Shown piece after piece: positions 34,280 to 47,000 of a stretch of DNA of 64,000 nt (position 1 is the stretch's first letter; every line of letters starts with the position of its first letter). Under the pieces are notes generated by a model. That model had not been told where the DNA came from and did not search any database. It was given only the letters and a program-made list of their open reading frames with translations. Origin of the DNA: Ophioderma brevispina. Its lineage: Eukaryota; Echinodermata; Ophiuroidea; Amphilepidida; Ophiodermatidae. The stretch lies in contig JAMKCH010012571.1 in the NCBI GenBank assembly GCA_023653785.1, positions 41,471-105,470 of the forward strand, written 5' to 3'. The translations under genes and the position numbers were made by a program.

Positions 34280-37200
34280 CTGCAAAAAGAATTAAAAGTT
34301 TAATATCATTACAACGTCTTTAAGAACTATTCATAGTCAGGTGGAAGTTTGCGCACACAGCCTGAAGGATGGAAATGGATTTCAGTTTATTCGGACCAAA
34401 GTCAATCATTTTGGAAGGTGTGCAAAATCTGGTGCAGTGGCATTTTTTTATATAAATCCAATATGGCTGCTACCATTCATTAAAAATACGTTGAGTATTT
34501 CTGATAAAGACAAATATTTGGCGGTACTGTCGTGTTTTTAAGCACGATAATGCTCAAAGTCAAATATGCATTCAGAATCATGAAAATGATCTTAACTCCT
34601 CCAGTATACCTATTAGTTAAGTCAAAATCCTCAATTCCGTGACTACTCTTTGGCAAGTAAGGTTGACGATTGATTTGACTTCAAAGGACATTTTGGAAGG
34701 TTTTTAGCCCACATGTCCCTATGGAAATGTTGGCAATTGTCCACAGGAAAGATAGATATGATATACAGAATAGGCAAGAGATAGACAGAGCGAAGAGAGA
34801 GAGAGGAGAGAGAGAGAGAGGAGAGAGAGAGGAGTAGAGAGAAGGTGTGGGGGTGTGTGTAGTGGTGTGTGGTGTTGTGTGGGGTGTGTGTGATTGTGTG
34901 TGTGTTGTGTGTGTGTTGTGTGTGTGTGGTGTGTGTATGTATGTATGTATTATATGTAGCTACATCAACTAATTATTATTATAAAGGTGTATATTAAGAT
35001 ATGGAATAAGTATTTGACTATTTGACGTCCTTTTCTGGCATTTTTGTTTCATTAACATGCAAAAATGTTAAGATGGGGACCAATATGGCTGCCTTGTTAC
35101 CTTCTTTTAAACCTATCAATTACGATACATCTGTATCGTATAGAGTTATAGCTTCCGAACTCATTATTTTTTTTATTAAAGTATAAGATGTGCATCTCGA
35201 ACATTACAAACTCGTATCTGGTATTTTTGTTTTTGACAAAATATCAAAATGACGCCCAATATATTGACAATTTGTAGGTTTCAAAGATCTTAAAAGGGAG
35301 TGATATTGCCATATTTATGGACAATTGAATGATTTCGGGTCATATTGGATTTCTGTGTGGCCATATTGGATTTGATGGTAATGTCAAATCATATCAAGAA
35401 CCCGTCCAGTAGATTTAAAACCTGGATATAGAGCATAACATTACTTATTTAAATGAATTTGAGAGTAGTGGCATCCATATTGGACTTCTAGAAAATGCCA
35501 CTACACGAGATTTTGCACACTCTCCAGAAATTATTGGCTTAGGTCCTCATAAACTCGATCGATAGAAAAAGTATGTACTCCATATCCACCCTGCGCCCAC
35601 AATTCCTCCTGACTCGCAGCCAGAAATAACATAAATTAATGGAATCCGAAATAATACGGTATATTATTTGATTTTACTTTTTTAGAATTATCATACTGAA
35701 TTTTCTGCATCAGCTAACTACATTTTATACAGTTTGAAATCGCCACATGATAGTATCCCCATATGATATGAGTTAATAGTCAGTAGATATCGATGGGGAT
35801 ATTTTCGCTGCCTCGGCGTTTTTTAAATACAGTTTTTCTTTTCTTTTTTTTTAATTTTTTTATCCATTTCACTATGGGCAAAGTTTACAAATTTTAAAGT
35901 TGTAAAATTAAAAGTATGTCCACATAAATAACTAGGTATTCACCAACGTTATTGGAAACAGAGAGCAGATGTTTGATTACAATATAGTTGGGAACAAAAT
36001 TTTAAACAACCAATTTATTAATGACGGAAATCTGAAAGACAAATAAGTGTCGATCTGCTGCTACTCCATTTGCGCTCTAGTTTCTCAACTTATGATATTT
36101 TTGTTCATTTTACAACTATTTTGCAATACCGTGCTGATCAATCAAATCATTGCATATTGTTCGGTACTCAGTGGCGGCCATTAGGCGTTCAAGAGCTGGG
36201 TTCCACCAGTCAACCATGCGGCTTTTTTTAGGCATCATCATGGAATACCCGGCTATGGAACAACTGGTGATATCATCAGAAATAACTTCCAGCTGATCAT
36301 TGTTGTTGTGATTCGCTTTACCATCAAAACCTGCATCAACCTGATAGATGAAAATGGTACAAATATAACTGTTCTGTAGTTTCAAGAATACCAACTTAAA
36401 TCAATTGCGAGAGTTAAATCTTTACAAGGCATTGAAAGCGCTGATACTGTTGCTAGCATATCTTAAAGACAGAATAGTTTGCCAGAATGAAAATGGTATT
36501 TGTGTTTTAACCAAACGACATGAAACCCTTTAAAGGAAAACCTGCACTAAGAATAATTTCTATAATATACACTATAAAATAATTATTAAACACATATCGA
36601 GTGGTTTCATGGATAAACGGAATTGTACTAACACAAAAATGAATTAAAAAGATTTTGCCTGACAATGCACTATTTGAAATTCGCGCTAGTGCATATGGGA
36701 TATGTATACGTGTTATTCAATATGGACGGCACAGTAGCGTCATACACCTTCACCAGTGACGCTTTCATAGTGTGTATTTTCTATGGCATGTATGACGCAA
36801 ACGTGCTGGCCGTATCGCATAACACGTTATACACGAATTCGACGGCGACTATGATCGCCCCTACGCCGTGGGCGGCGCACTCACCATCCGCCATGACTGG
36901 GGGGCATCTTTTGCATTTCTCGTTATACACCGCGTTTACGTTGTACGTGTTACCACAAAGAAGCGATAATTTTGATCAGTTCTGACGGCAAAAATCAACA
37001 CTATTTCACTGTTATCCATTTGTATATCATCATGGGCGGCTCAGGAAAAAATATAAATTTCTTGGCTGCACAAATAGCGATAAAAAGTTACAAAAATGCA
37101 AACGAACTGCGTGTGAAATTCACTCGCCAAGCGGCCAATGACACATGAAGAATGTGAATGCCTGCAGTCGTACCAGATGCATCGGTTCTCAAATGGAAAA

Positions 37201-40200
37201 ACCACCGAATATGCCAAGCTTCTAATGAAGTGGAATGAACTTATTTTATTTTTATTATTTAAATTTAGTTTGCTTTAAATACGATTGTTGTTTTCACAAA
37301 ATTCCATTTTAAAACATTGTTAAATTTAGTTCCACATGTCCCGTACCCGTACATCACTACCTGTACAGAAAAAACCAAAAACAATCATCGTATCCATTTC
37401 AGTCTAAATACCACATTGTAACTCGCCGGTCATTTTCACGTGTACTGATAGTCCAGGCGTATCACATTCCATGCACAAACGAGACTTATTTTGTTCAGAT
37501 CTCCGAAATCGATCACATGGGCACGGAACACTGATCTCTACACACTGGATAGGCTGTCTCCACGCGATTGAATAGCGAGCCGGTGAAGAAACCGGAAGTT
37601 CCACAGCGTCCCTTTTGCTCTACCCAAAACATTCACTCGGTTGCACGGGTTTCTATGGGATGAGTATACACGTATGCCTTTATAAAGTACTTTCCTGGTC
37701 AATATCTGAAAAAATATCAAGCGTTTGCAATTTGCATGGAGTATGTGGCCCGTTTTGCCTGAAATTAACTGTGAGTAGAAGTAAACAAATGTATTCTAAG
37801 CAATTTTGCGACCGATTAGTGATGATACCGGTGGGTACAAGGGTACACGTCATAGCCTATACACTGTACATAATACTGTATGCACTTGCATTGCCACTGT
37901 ACTAGTGATGTGCTCTAAAATGCTATGACTCCATGGGAATACTAGTATGGAGCGCTAATACCTGTAGTTCACTATAAATTAGTATTTAATTCATGAGTCT
38001 TTTCGCTGGATACATGTAGAAATGGATCACAATTAGGCCTAAGGGATAGCTTGTGATTTTTACATTTATCACAAAACAGTGTCACTAGACTAGCTTATGA
38101 ATCCCAAGGTCAAGGACCAAAATTTCAGTTCCTTCCAATTTTAATTTCCAAAGTGATTTAAACAATGATTTTATCCGAGGGTTTTTTTTTTTTTTTTTTT
38201 TATTTAGTTTGCTTTAAATACGATTGTTGTTTTCACAAAATTCCATTTTAAAACATTGTTAAATTTAGTTCCACATGTCCCGTACCCGTACATCACTACC
38301 TGTACAGAAAAAACCAAAAACAATCATCGTATCCATTTCAGTCTAAATACCACATTGTAACTCGCCGGTCATTTTCACGTGTACTGATAGTCCAGGCGTA
38401 GCACATTCCATGCACAAACGAGACTTATTTCGATCACATGGGCACGGAAGCGTCCTTTCTAAAACATCAACAACCCGCATCGGAAGATGTCACGTTTTTC
38501 AGCAAATACGATCGGTCTTTGGGAATTATTCAATTTTTCACGTACACGGAATATATCAACATTCTGCTGTTACTTTATTTTTGTCTGGATGTTTGAATTT
38601 TACGAAAAATGATTTTTCTCACGTGGCTGTTATTACCAATTTTTAACACGTAAACCATAAGCGTTCATTTCTCAGTCACGCAAAGTGGGCGAGATAACCT
38701 TCAATTTTTACAACAACAGTAAGACACTTGCCCTGGAATTCCAGTTTAGGCCAGTCCCTGACATCATCCTTCCATAAATCCATGGAAATAAACGGTGAAA
38801 ATTGTTAAAAATTGCGAAAAAGGTAGGTTGTAAATTCTTATTATTTCGTTCATTAAGCTCGTAAAAGGCAATGTGCGGCGTGTGTGTACTACTGTGTGTT
38901 TGGTGGAGAGGATGCCCTCCCCCCAGTAATGGCGGCGACGTAGAGGGTGTCCTTTCGAGGCTTCCCCGTCGGATTCGTGTATACACAAGCGCGGTTTTTA
39001 AATAGCGCATGGTCAGACAAGATGGTTTGAAGTCATTTTTATGGTTAAAATAATTTCGTTTTTCCATGAAACCACTCTATATGTGGTCAATAAATTATTT
39101 TATGGAATATATTGTATAACATTATTCGCTGTACGTGTTCTCCTTTAAAGATTATGCAACATTAAGAGTACTATTTATATGAATGATGTCTATAGAAATA
39201 TAACAGGAAGAATCGAATCGCGTGTATTTAATATGGAATAGCCTATAATACCCAGCGCGCCGTGGTTGTTGTTGAGCAAGAACTGGACCGCGTCGTCACT
39301 GTTGTTGCGCAAACACATGTACATAAAAATCCGTGCGTCACGCATTATGTTATCAGTGTCATTTTCCCAATGTTCGATTGTCTAGCTGGCCAATTTTTCT
39401 GCAATAATTATGCGAAAACCAACCGAAAAACCGAAATTTCACCCTCTCTTAGATGGTTAGCCATATCTCTAAATTGCAACAACCAAATCGGATGTTGTAA
39501 ACGGTATTCAAAAGCCAAGGCTTCATTTATGACATGATGTAAATATCACGTCACTATGTCATTTGTTCACCTCCAACGAGGGTGCTTTTGCCTTGTACCA
39601 TTTTTTGCGGACACCTTGTATAAAACTAGTCATTTGACATCATTGGTGAAAATTGAATTCTCGCCCATTCTAGACAGTGTGTCTATGGAAATTGACAGTT
39701 TAGCTGTCATGCGAATGGCGTGATTCTGACGCAATGCAGGGTATGTTGGTAATTTGGTACTCATTCTGGTACCATTAATGGAAAGGAGAGGACCAAAACT
39801 ATTTATTGGTACCAAACTCAAGTATATGTGGTATTCTGATGTCACACTGAGCATGTTGCTACTTCTCTCACGAAAATTGGGTGGTGGTTACCACGCCCTA
39901 TCCATCACTTCAGGATGACCCTATACCCTATCTATACCCCTGTACATGCTTGAAAAGGAGCGTAAGTTATCAATTGACAAGTACATTAGAGCCACTATCT
40001 GTGATTGTTTTTTGCATACCTATCTACTTCACAAATTGAAAAATTATAACATAATAACATTATAACATAATTTCAATCAATGTAGGCTATATATTTCATA
40101 GATCATTTCCAAGAGACACTATATAAATACCTGTAATATTATTTTAAAGAAGATTAAAACTAGAGTCTCTAATTGAATAACTGAACACGCAATACAAACC

Positions 40201-43200
40201 TCTCCCGCAAGGATACCAGCAACCAGTTCATCACGTCCATGATAGTGTATGATGTTTTCTTTAGGAAGATCTGCTCCCTGAAATGTTTAAATAGAAAATT
40301 AACCATTAACCCTCGTCTACCTATGTATTTTCTCTAACACGTCTAACCGGTGGGGGGGGGGGTTATATCTTTGCTAACGAAACCTACAATGGTGGTCAAC
40401 TTGGTATCGGTGTATAGCTGGGCCCTTCTTCTATTGATATCAAAAAGGTATCGCTATTCCTCTGTGTGACGTCACAATGACATCATTATCTCAGGTAGAT
40501 CCTCCCCTTGCTACTTACCACTGGCGTACCCGGGGGGCCTTTGGGGCTAACGTCCCCCTCAAAGTTCCCAAGAAAAAAGATCAAGGAAGAAAGAGGAAGG
40601 GAGAAAGAAAAAAGAGGAAAAGAGAAGGAGAAAAGAAGAAAAAAAAATGATTTTATGGTACATTTATTTGATTTTTTCATGCTAATGCGGATCAAAAAGT
40701 GTCGGAAGAAGTACGCAAGGAAAGGCGTTTTCAGGTTTTGAAAACCCTAAAACCTCAGGAGCTTCCGGGGGCTCTGCCCCCCTTGACCCCACCAGGGGCC
40801 CTAAGGCGGGCCCCTGGACGCCACCCCTTAGTCGCTCCGCTCACTACGCTCGCTTCGCTCTCATAGGTCGAACTCTTTAGTCCAGCCCCCCTCAATAAAA
40901 TTTCCTGGGCACGCCTATGCTTACCAACTACCAAGTAATTCATAACGATATTCAGCATCCATTCACGACACTCCTCATTGTCATTGAACACCGCTACTGA
41001 CTCAAATGCGGTGTGGAGAAAGAATACGCTTAAAGCAAAATGGCACATTTTTGAAGAGCGCCCCCAATTTTCAAAATTTGAGATTTTTGCATATTTGTGT
41101 TAAAGCAATATTAGCACATTTTTGAAGAGCGCCCCCAATTTTCAAAATTTGATATTTTTGCACAGTTACGTTGGTAATTGTCTAGGAAACTATACCTGCG
41201 AACGAGAATGCTAAAAAATGCGTTTTTTTTTTTTTTTTTTTTTCTCAATAAAATTTCCTGGGCACGCCTATGCTTACCAACTACCAAGTAATTCATAACG
41301 ATATTCAGCATCCATTCACGACACTCCTCATTGTCATTGAACACCGCTACTGACTCAAATGCGGTGTGGCGAAAGATGGTCTTGGCTAATTTAGAGTGAG
41401 TACATTGTTTGATTAAGCGTCACGGAATGATGTGCATGTCAGAATATAAGGTTGGTCGTTAAGGTAAATAAACGCCTAAGTAATACGCTTAAAGCAAAAA
41501 TGGCACATTTTTGAAGAGCGCCCCCAATTTTCAAAATTTGAGATTTTTGCATATTTGTGTTAAAGCAATATTAGCACATTTTTGAAGAGCGCCCCCAATT
41601 TTCAAAATTTGATATTTTTGCACAGTTACGTTGGTAATTGTCTAGGAAACTATACCTGCGAACGAGAATGCTAAAAAATGCGTATTTATCACAAAATAAG
41701 CGATTTTGTAATTAGAATTGGGATCCCAGATTGGACTTAACGGCAGAGCTGGAAATGCTACGTTTATGTCCGTCCATGATGAAATAGTGCCACCTCGAGA
41801 AAATAACCTCTAACTTGGCTTGCCTGAACTATTAAAACAACTAATGGATGAGCGTCCGTACATGGCGCTATTTCCCGGCTATTTCACATTGGAAGGCCGT
41901 TTCCAGCAGCCGTTGTATTATTATCGGGGATCCCCGATAATAATTATTCTAGTACAAAATTCCTTCGTTTGTGACACATAGACATTTTCGAGCTTAACCA
42001 TTCACATGTATAGTTTACTAGCCAGTTACCAATTCAATCGTGTAAAAATCTCCAAATTTTTGAAAAATTGGGGGCGCTCTTAAAAAAAAATGTGCTAATA
42101 TTGCTTTAATAATTGCCTAGTAAACTATACCTGCGGATGACAATGCTCGAATATGCGTATTGGTCCTGAAAGAAAAGATTTTGTAATTAGAATTTGGATC
42201 CTCGATTGTAATTTAATGGCAGCGCTGGAAACGCCAAATTGATGACCGTTTATGATGAAATAGTGCAACCTCACGAAAATGCCCTTTAACTTGACTTGCC
42301 TGAACTCACGAAACAACCAATGATGAGCGTAGACACGTACATGGCGAAATTTCTCGGCTATTTCACAAAGAAAGACGTTTACAGCAGCCGTTGATTTATT
42401 ATCGGAGATCTTCAATATTAGTTATTCTAACTACAAAATTCCTTCTTTTGCCACACGTAGACATTTTCGAGCTCTACCATTCACAGGTATAGTTTACTAG
42501 CCAATTACCAATGCAATACTGCATAAATCTCAAAATATTTGGAAAATTGGGGGCGCTCTTTAAAAAATGTTCCATTATTGCTGTTTAACTTGACTTATAA
42601 TGGTTGAGAGTTCCAAAAAATAATTTTCACTCAACGGAGAACGAGGGCAACCAATCACCTAATATGTATCGATACATTGCTATGAGCAGGCGTTTTACCA
42701 TGTCTATAATCTGGTTTTCAGACAAATGATTAATTATGATTTTCAGTTTCAATTCTTATCATTTTCTTTCAATTTTCCATTTTCTTATTCATAATTTTTG
42801 TTCGAAGTTTTATCTCGGCTCATTGGATTGCCTATTTTAACGCAAAATATGCACATTGTCCAATATTGTCACATTGATGAAACGATAATTACGCGAAATT
42901 TGCGTGAAGCTTTCATCCATTATCTTACCGATTTTGCAAAAAGATAAGTCGGTGAAATGATCTCTGTATGAAGTAATCAAGATCAACGTAATAGAAAGGT
43001 GTAACATGCTCCCTGGCAGCGATATTTTTAGAGAGACATGAGGAGATTTCCAGAAAGAAGCGCCCCTTAATTGGAATTTTCAACATAGGTTTGTTTTGTA
43101 ATTGTAGAATATTGCAAAAACATAAAATGCAATGATCACATATGAACCTTTGGGCTTGATTACAAATCAACAGAACTTTGTTAGCAAAATGTCTGAAACA

Positions 43201-44035
43201 TTTGTGAGATCATCCTGTACTTACATTGTGTGAAAATTACTCAAACAAATCACTTACAATTTCATTTTATCACGGTATCTTTTTTTAATAATTACAGCAT
43301 AACCTCAGATTTTGAAAGAAATATGTTGGTATTGGACCAATAAATTAACAAACCAAAAGTGTAATATGCCGTTGCTAAAGCACTGTGGCAGGTTCTTAAT
43401 GGTTTGAGTTTGGACAATAAAGGATTTACATATAAAAAGCAAGCAAGCCACACTTCTTTTAGCAACGGTTAGTCTGCTGCTAAGATAAAAAAAGTGAACT
43501 CACCTGTATACGGTCGTCTTCCCGCGCTACACAAACTTCATCATATACAAACCCATCCACAAATCCAATTTTCTTCCCTCTTATATCACGCCAATTAAAA
43601 TTACCAGGATTTCCAGTCCTGACAATGAAGGCGGCTATCACGGGTGTAGCGAAAGGGTTGCTGAATTGGAAGGTGCGGGCTCGAACGTAGCTGTGTGACC
43701 AAGCTATAATGTGTAATGTAAAATAATGATATTGATTTATTAACCACCCTACACTTAGACCAACCTTGGGGCGATATACAATAGAACAAGCAAAGGCGCA
43801 CTAAACCAATATATGATCAACAGTGACCCTAAAATTACCTACACATAACCACATACCTACTTAACACACAAATACAGAAAAATTGGGATAGTGCTGGCAA
43901 GAGTCTGGACTTGATAAAACATTACCTTCCTTATACCTCCCCAAAGCACATAGGATAGCTCCGCTCAAACTACCGGCAGGCGGGTACCCGGGGTAGGATC
44001 AAAGATAAGATTAAATGAATTCGCTCACTGAGAGA

Positions 44036-44076
<41 letters not shown>

Positions 44077-47000
44077 CGGGGGGCTTCTGCACAGCAAACA
44101 CAGCAACGTTTTTCAATAAGCCCCAGGCACTACAAGGTCAGTGTACTAACCAAGACTTCTGTATGATAACTTTTGAGTATGCTCTTGAAGACACCGCTGT
44201 GACTGTCGTAGGTATGGAGAAGGCACTTAGTGCCCTTTACTGGGTTAGCCAAAGGACTACAGACCCGAGGGAGAAAAGAGTTTCTGCCAAAGCCAATTAC
44301 GAACACACCTAGTGACCTACTGCAATCAAGCAACATCCCAGACCCAGGGTCCGTTCCCGAAACGCAGTCGTAAATCTACGTGCATACCATGTCATGCCTG
44401 AGTGGACCAATTTGTCCAAATCACTGTGTAACTGGTATTAAAAGGTCTGTTGACAACCCCAAGAACTACCGCCCAATATCACTACTGTGTGTTTCCTTCA
44501 AACTCCTTGAGAGGTTGATCCTGGCCCGGCTGGAGCTAGTCGTCGTATGCCCATATGCCTGACAAACAAGCAGAATTTCGCCGTGACCGGAGCACTGTCC
44601 ATCAGAAATTAAAAATCACAAATTATATTGAGGAGAGTTTTGAAAAGCGTCGCAAGGCAGGCGTCATCTTGGTGGACCTTACTGCAGCATATGACACTGT
44701 GTGGCACCAGGGCGTGACACTCAAGCTTCTCAGGACCATCCCAAACCGTAGCTTTGTTCTTAAGATCAGTGATGGGCAGAGCAGTCGACTGCGTCGTCTG
44801 AGGAACGGAGTCCCACAAAAATCAGTATTGGTTCCCATGCTGTTCAACTTGTATATCAGCGACTTACCTCAAACATCATCTAGACAATATGGCTACGTCG
44901 ACGATCTTGCCCTTCTTCACTCGGAAAGAAGCTGGACTGGAGTAGTAAGTACACTTACTGCAGAAATGGCCTACTTGCAGTATATCTCAAGACCTGGAGG
45001 AGAATCAAGCAAGTGAAGCCAAGACCACCGCTACTGTCTTCCATCTTAACACCAAGGAGGCTCATCGCCAGCTTCATATCAACCTCAATGGAGCGCCTCT
45101 GCCATGCAATCTTACATCAACTTATCTGGGAGTGAAGCTCGATCGGCAGCTTACTTATCGACAGCATCTCGAGTCAGTATGTGCAAAGGTATCTACGAGG
45201 AATAACCTCCTGTGCTGCCTTGCTGGATCTTCATGGGGTGTTAGTCCATCCACTCTACGCACCACCACCACCACCTTGGCTCCTATGCTGTCCCATCATG
45301 GTGCAATAGCTCTCACACAAAAAAGCTGGACACAGTACTCAAAGAGATCGACCATGGGAAGCATTACTGACTACCTTTGTCCCACTCCTCCCGTTTCTAC
45401 CAGTGCTTTCAGGCATTGCACCTGCAGTGCTTCGCAGAGAAGAAAACACACAAACTGGTGAATAAGGCTCTGTTGGACAACAAGCACCTGCTTCATAATA
45501 CTGTCAAAGAATCACACTAGCTCGACAACCTTTCTGTCGACACGCTGCCGAACTCTCCAGCTCACCATTCAACATCTCACAGTCATGGAACACAGTTGCT
45601 GCCTGGCGAGATACCCCAAGATAAAACCAATTCACTATCACACCTATAACAGAACTCCCACCTGGTAGCAATCTCCCACGTAAGGTGGACTATATCTCCT
45701 TTTACACCGGCTCCAGAGAATTTTCCGATTAACTCTTACCTATTTTCTTTTAAGGAGTTTGAAGTAGCTATTAAGCACTTAACATATGACAAGGCTCCCG
45801 GCTTTGACAATTCTGTATCCCAGTTAAACATGGTTGTGACAGCATTTAGGATATTGTCCACAAGATCTGCAATTAGGCATTTTACCAGAAAGCTACACTC
45901 TTGCAATGGAAAACAAACCTCTGTGATGGCTGCCAAAATGAATGTGACAAGCTTTTTGATCGAAAATGAAGTTTTGACCTAGTCCCTTGGATTTTAAATG
46001 TTACATGTAACTTCAATGAGGAATTTGGGCAATTTTACCACATTCGATTACTTTAAGAAGTCATTTGACTCCATACACCGAGAGATGTTTGCTATTCTGT
46101 GACTTTGTGAACCATGTCTTGTATGTGTCATAAGGTAAATTGCGCGTTCTTTATCCAGAATACATCTCAAGGATCATCTGTGAAGAGATGTTACTCTCTC
46201 AAAAAGAGATCAACACATTAGCCCAAGATAGAGCTTCATGGAGTCGAATGCAGTGCACCTTTTGGAGGATCTTGATTCGAGAGTGTACATGCAGTGTCCA
46301 GAAGAAGAAGTATTCTTCATAAGGCTCTGAATTGTTTTTTTATTTATTCGACATATTTATAGAGGGTAGCCAAGTTCAGTGAACGAAGCACTGCTTTCCA
46401 CAAGGGCCCTCTCAGCAATATAAAATACAATCAAACATACAATATTAAAAATTCAAATATATGCAGTTAAATTCATAAAATACAATTACACTTAAAAGAT
46501 AAAATTACATGTTAAAAACGATTGTATAGTACAATTACTGTATGCTACATCTAAATTAAAATTAATATATAAACATACAATATTATCCAAGGGTGTAGTG
46601 TAACATATCTATAAACAACGTAGCAAATTACATAATTAAAGCAATAGATACATATAAATAACCACTAGTATAGTGCAAGCAAAACATTTGCCAAATTTAA
46701 AATTAATTCCAAAAATCCTCTGACAATCTAGAAATATGAAAATCACGAGATTAAAGTATAAGGAATTCATTATATATATGTTGGCCAAAAATGGTAAACA
46801 CTTAAAATAACCTATAAATTAAATATGAGAATATGGAAAAAAAGCTAATCGGTAGTACATAATATGAGTTCTTTTATGCGGGATTTGAAAACAGGTAAAC
46901 TGGGCGAGTTTTTTGTATGGTTTGAAAGGTTATTCCACAGTCGTGCACCCGAATTCCTGAAAGTGCGACCACCCCTATCAGTACGGCTACGTTCAATTCT

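Noticed and set aside
34079..34285. Alternative longer frame through the terminal exon (VINPVLAQKSFALVWSEG...)
   Set aside because: The frame that conserves sequence and stop between the two paralogues is GH.PG..PE..CIGL; the longer frame is not conserved and mismatches the splice phase.
38182..38449. Processed retrocopy of a transcript (A-tail on the minus strand)
   Set aside because: No target-site duplication around the copy and no polyadenylation signal just upstream of the tail; assembly or local duplication fits as well.
40508..40741. 77-codon Lys/Glu/Arg-rich plus frame
   Set aside because: Purine-rich filler inside a MITE with no protein-like pattern.
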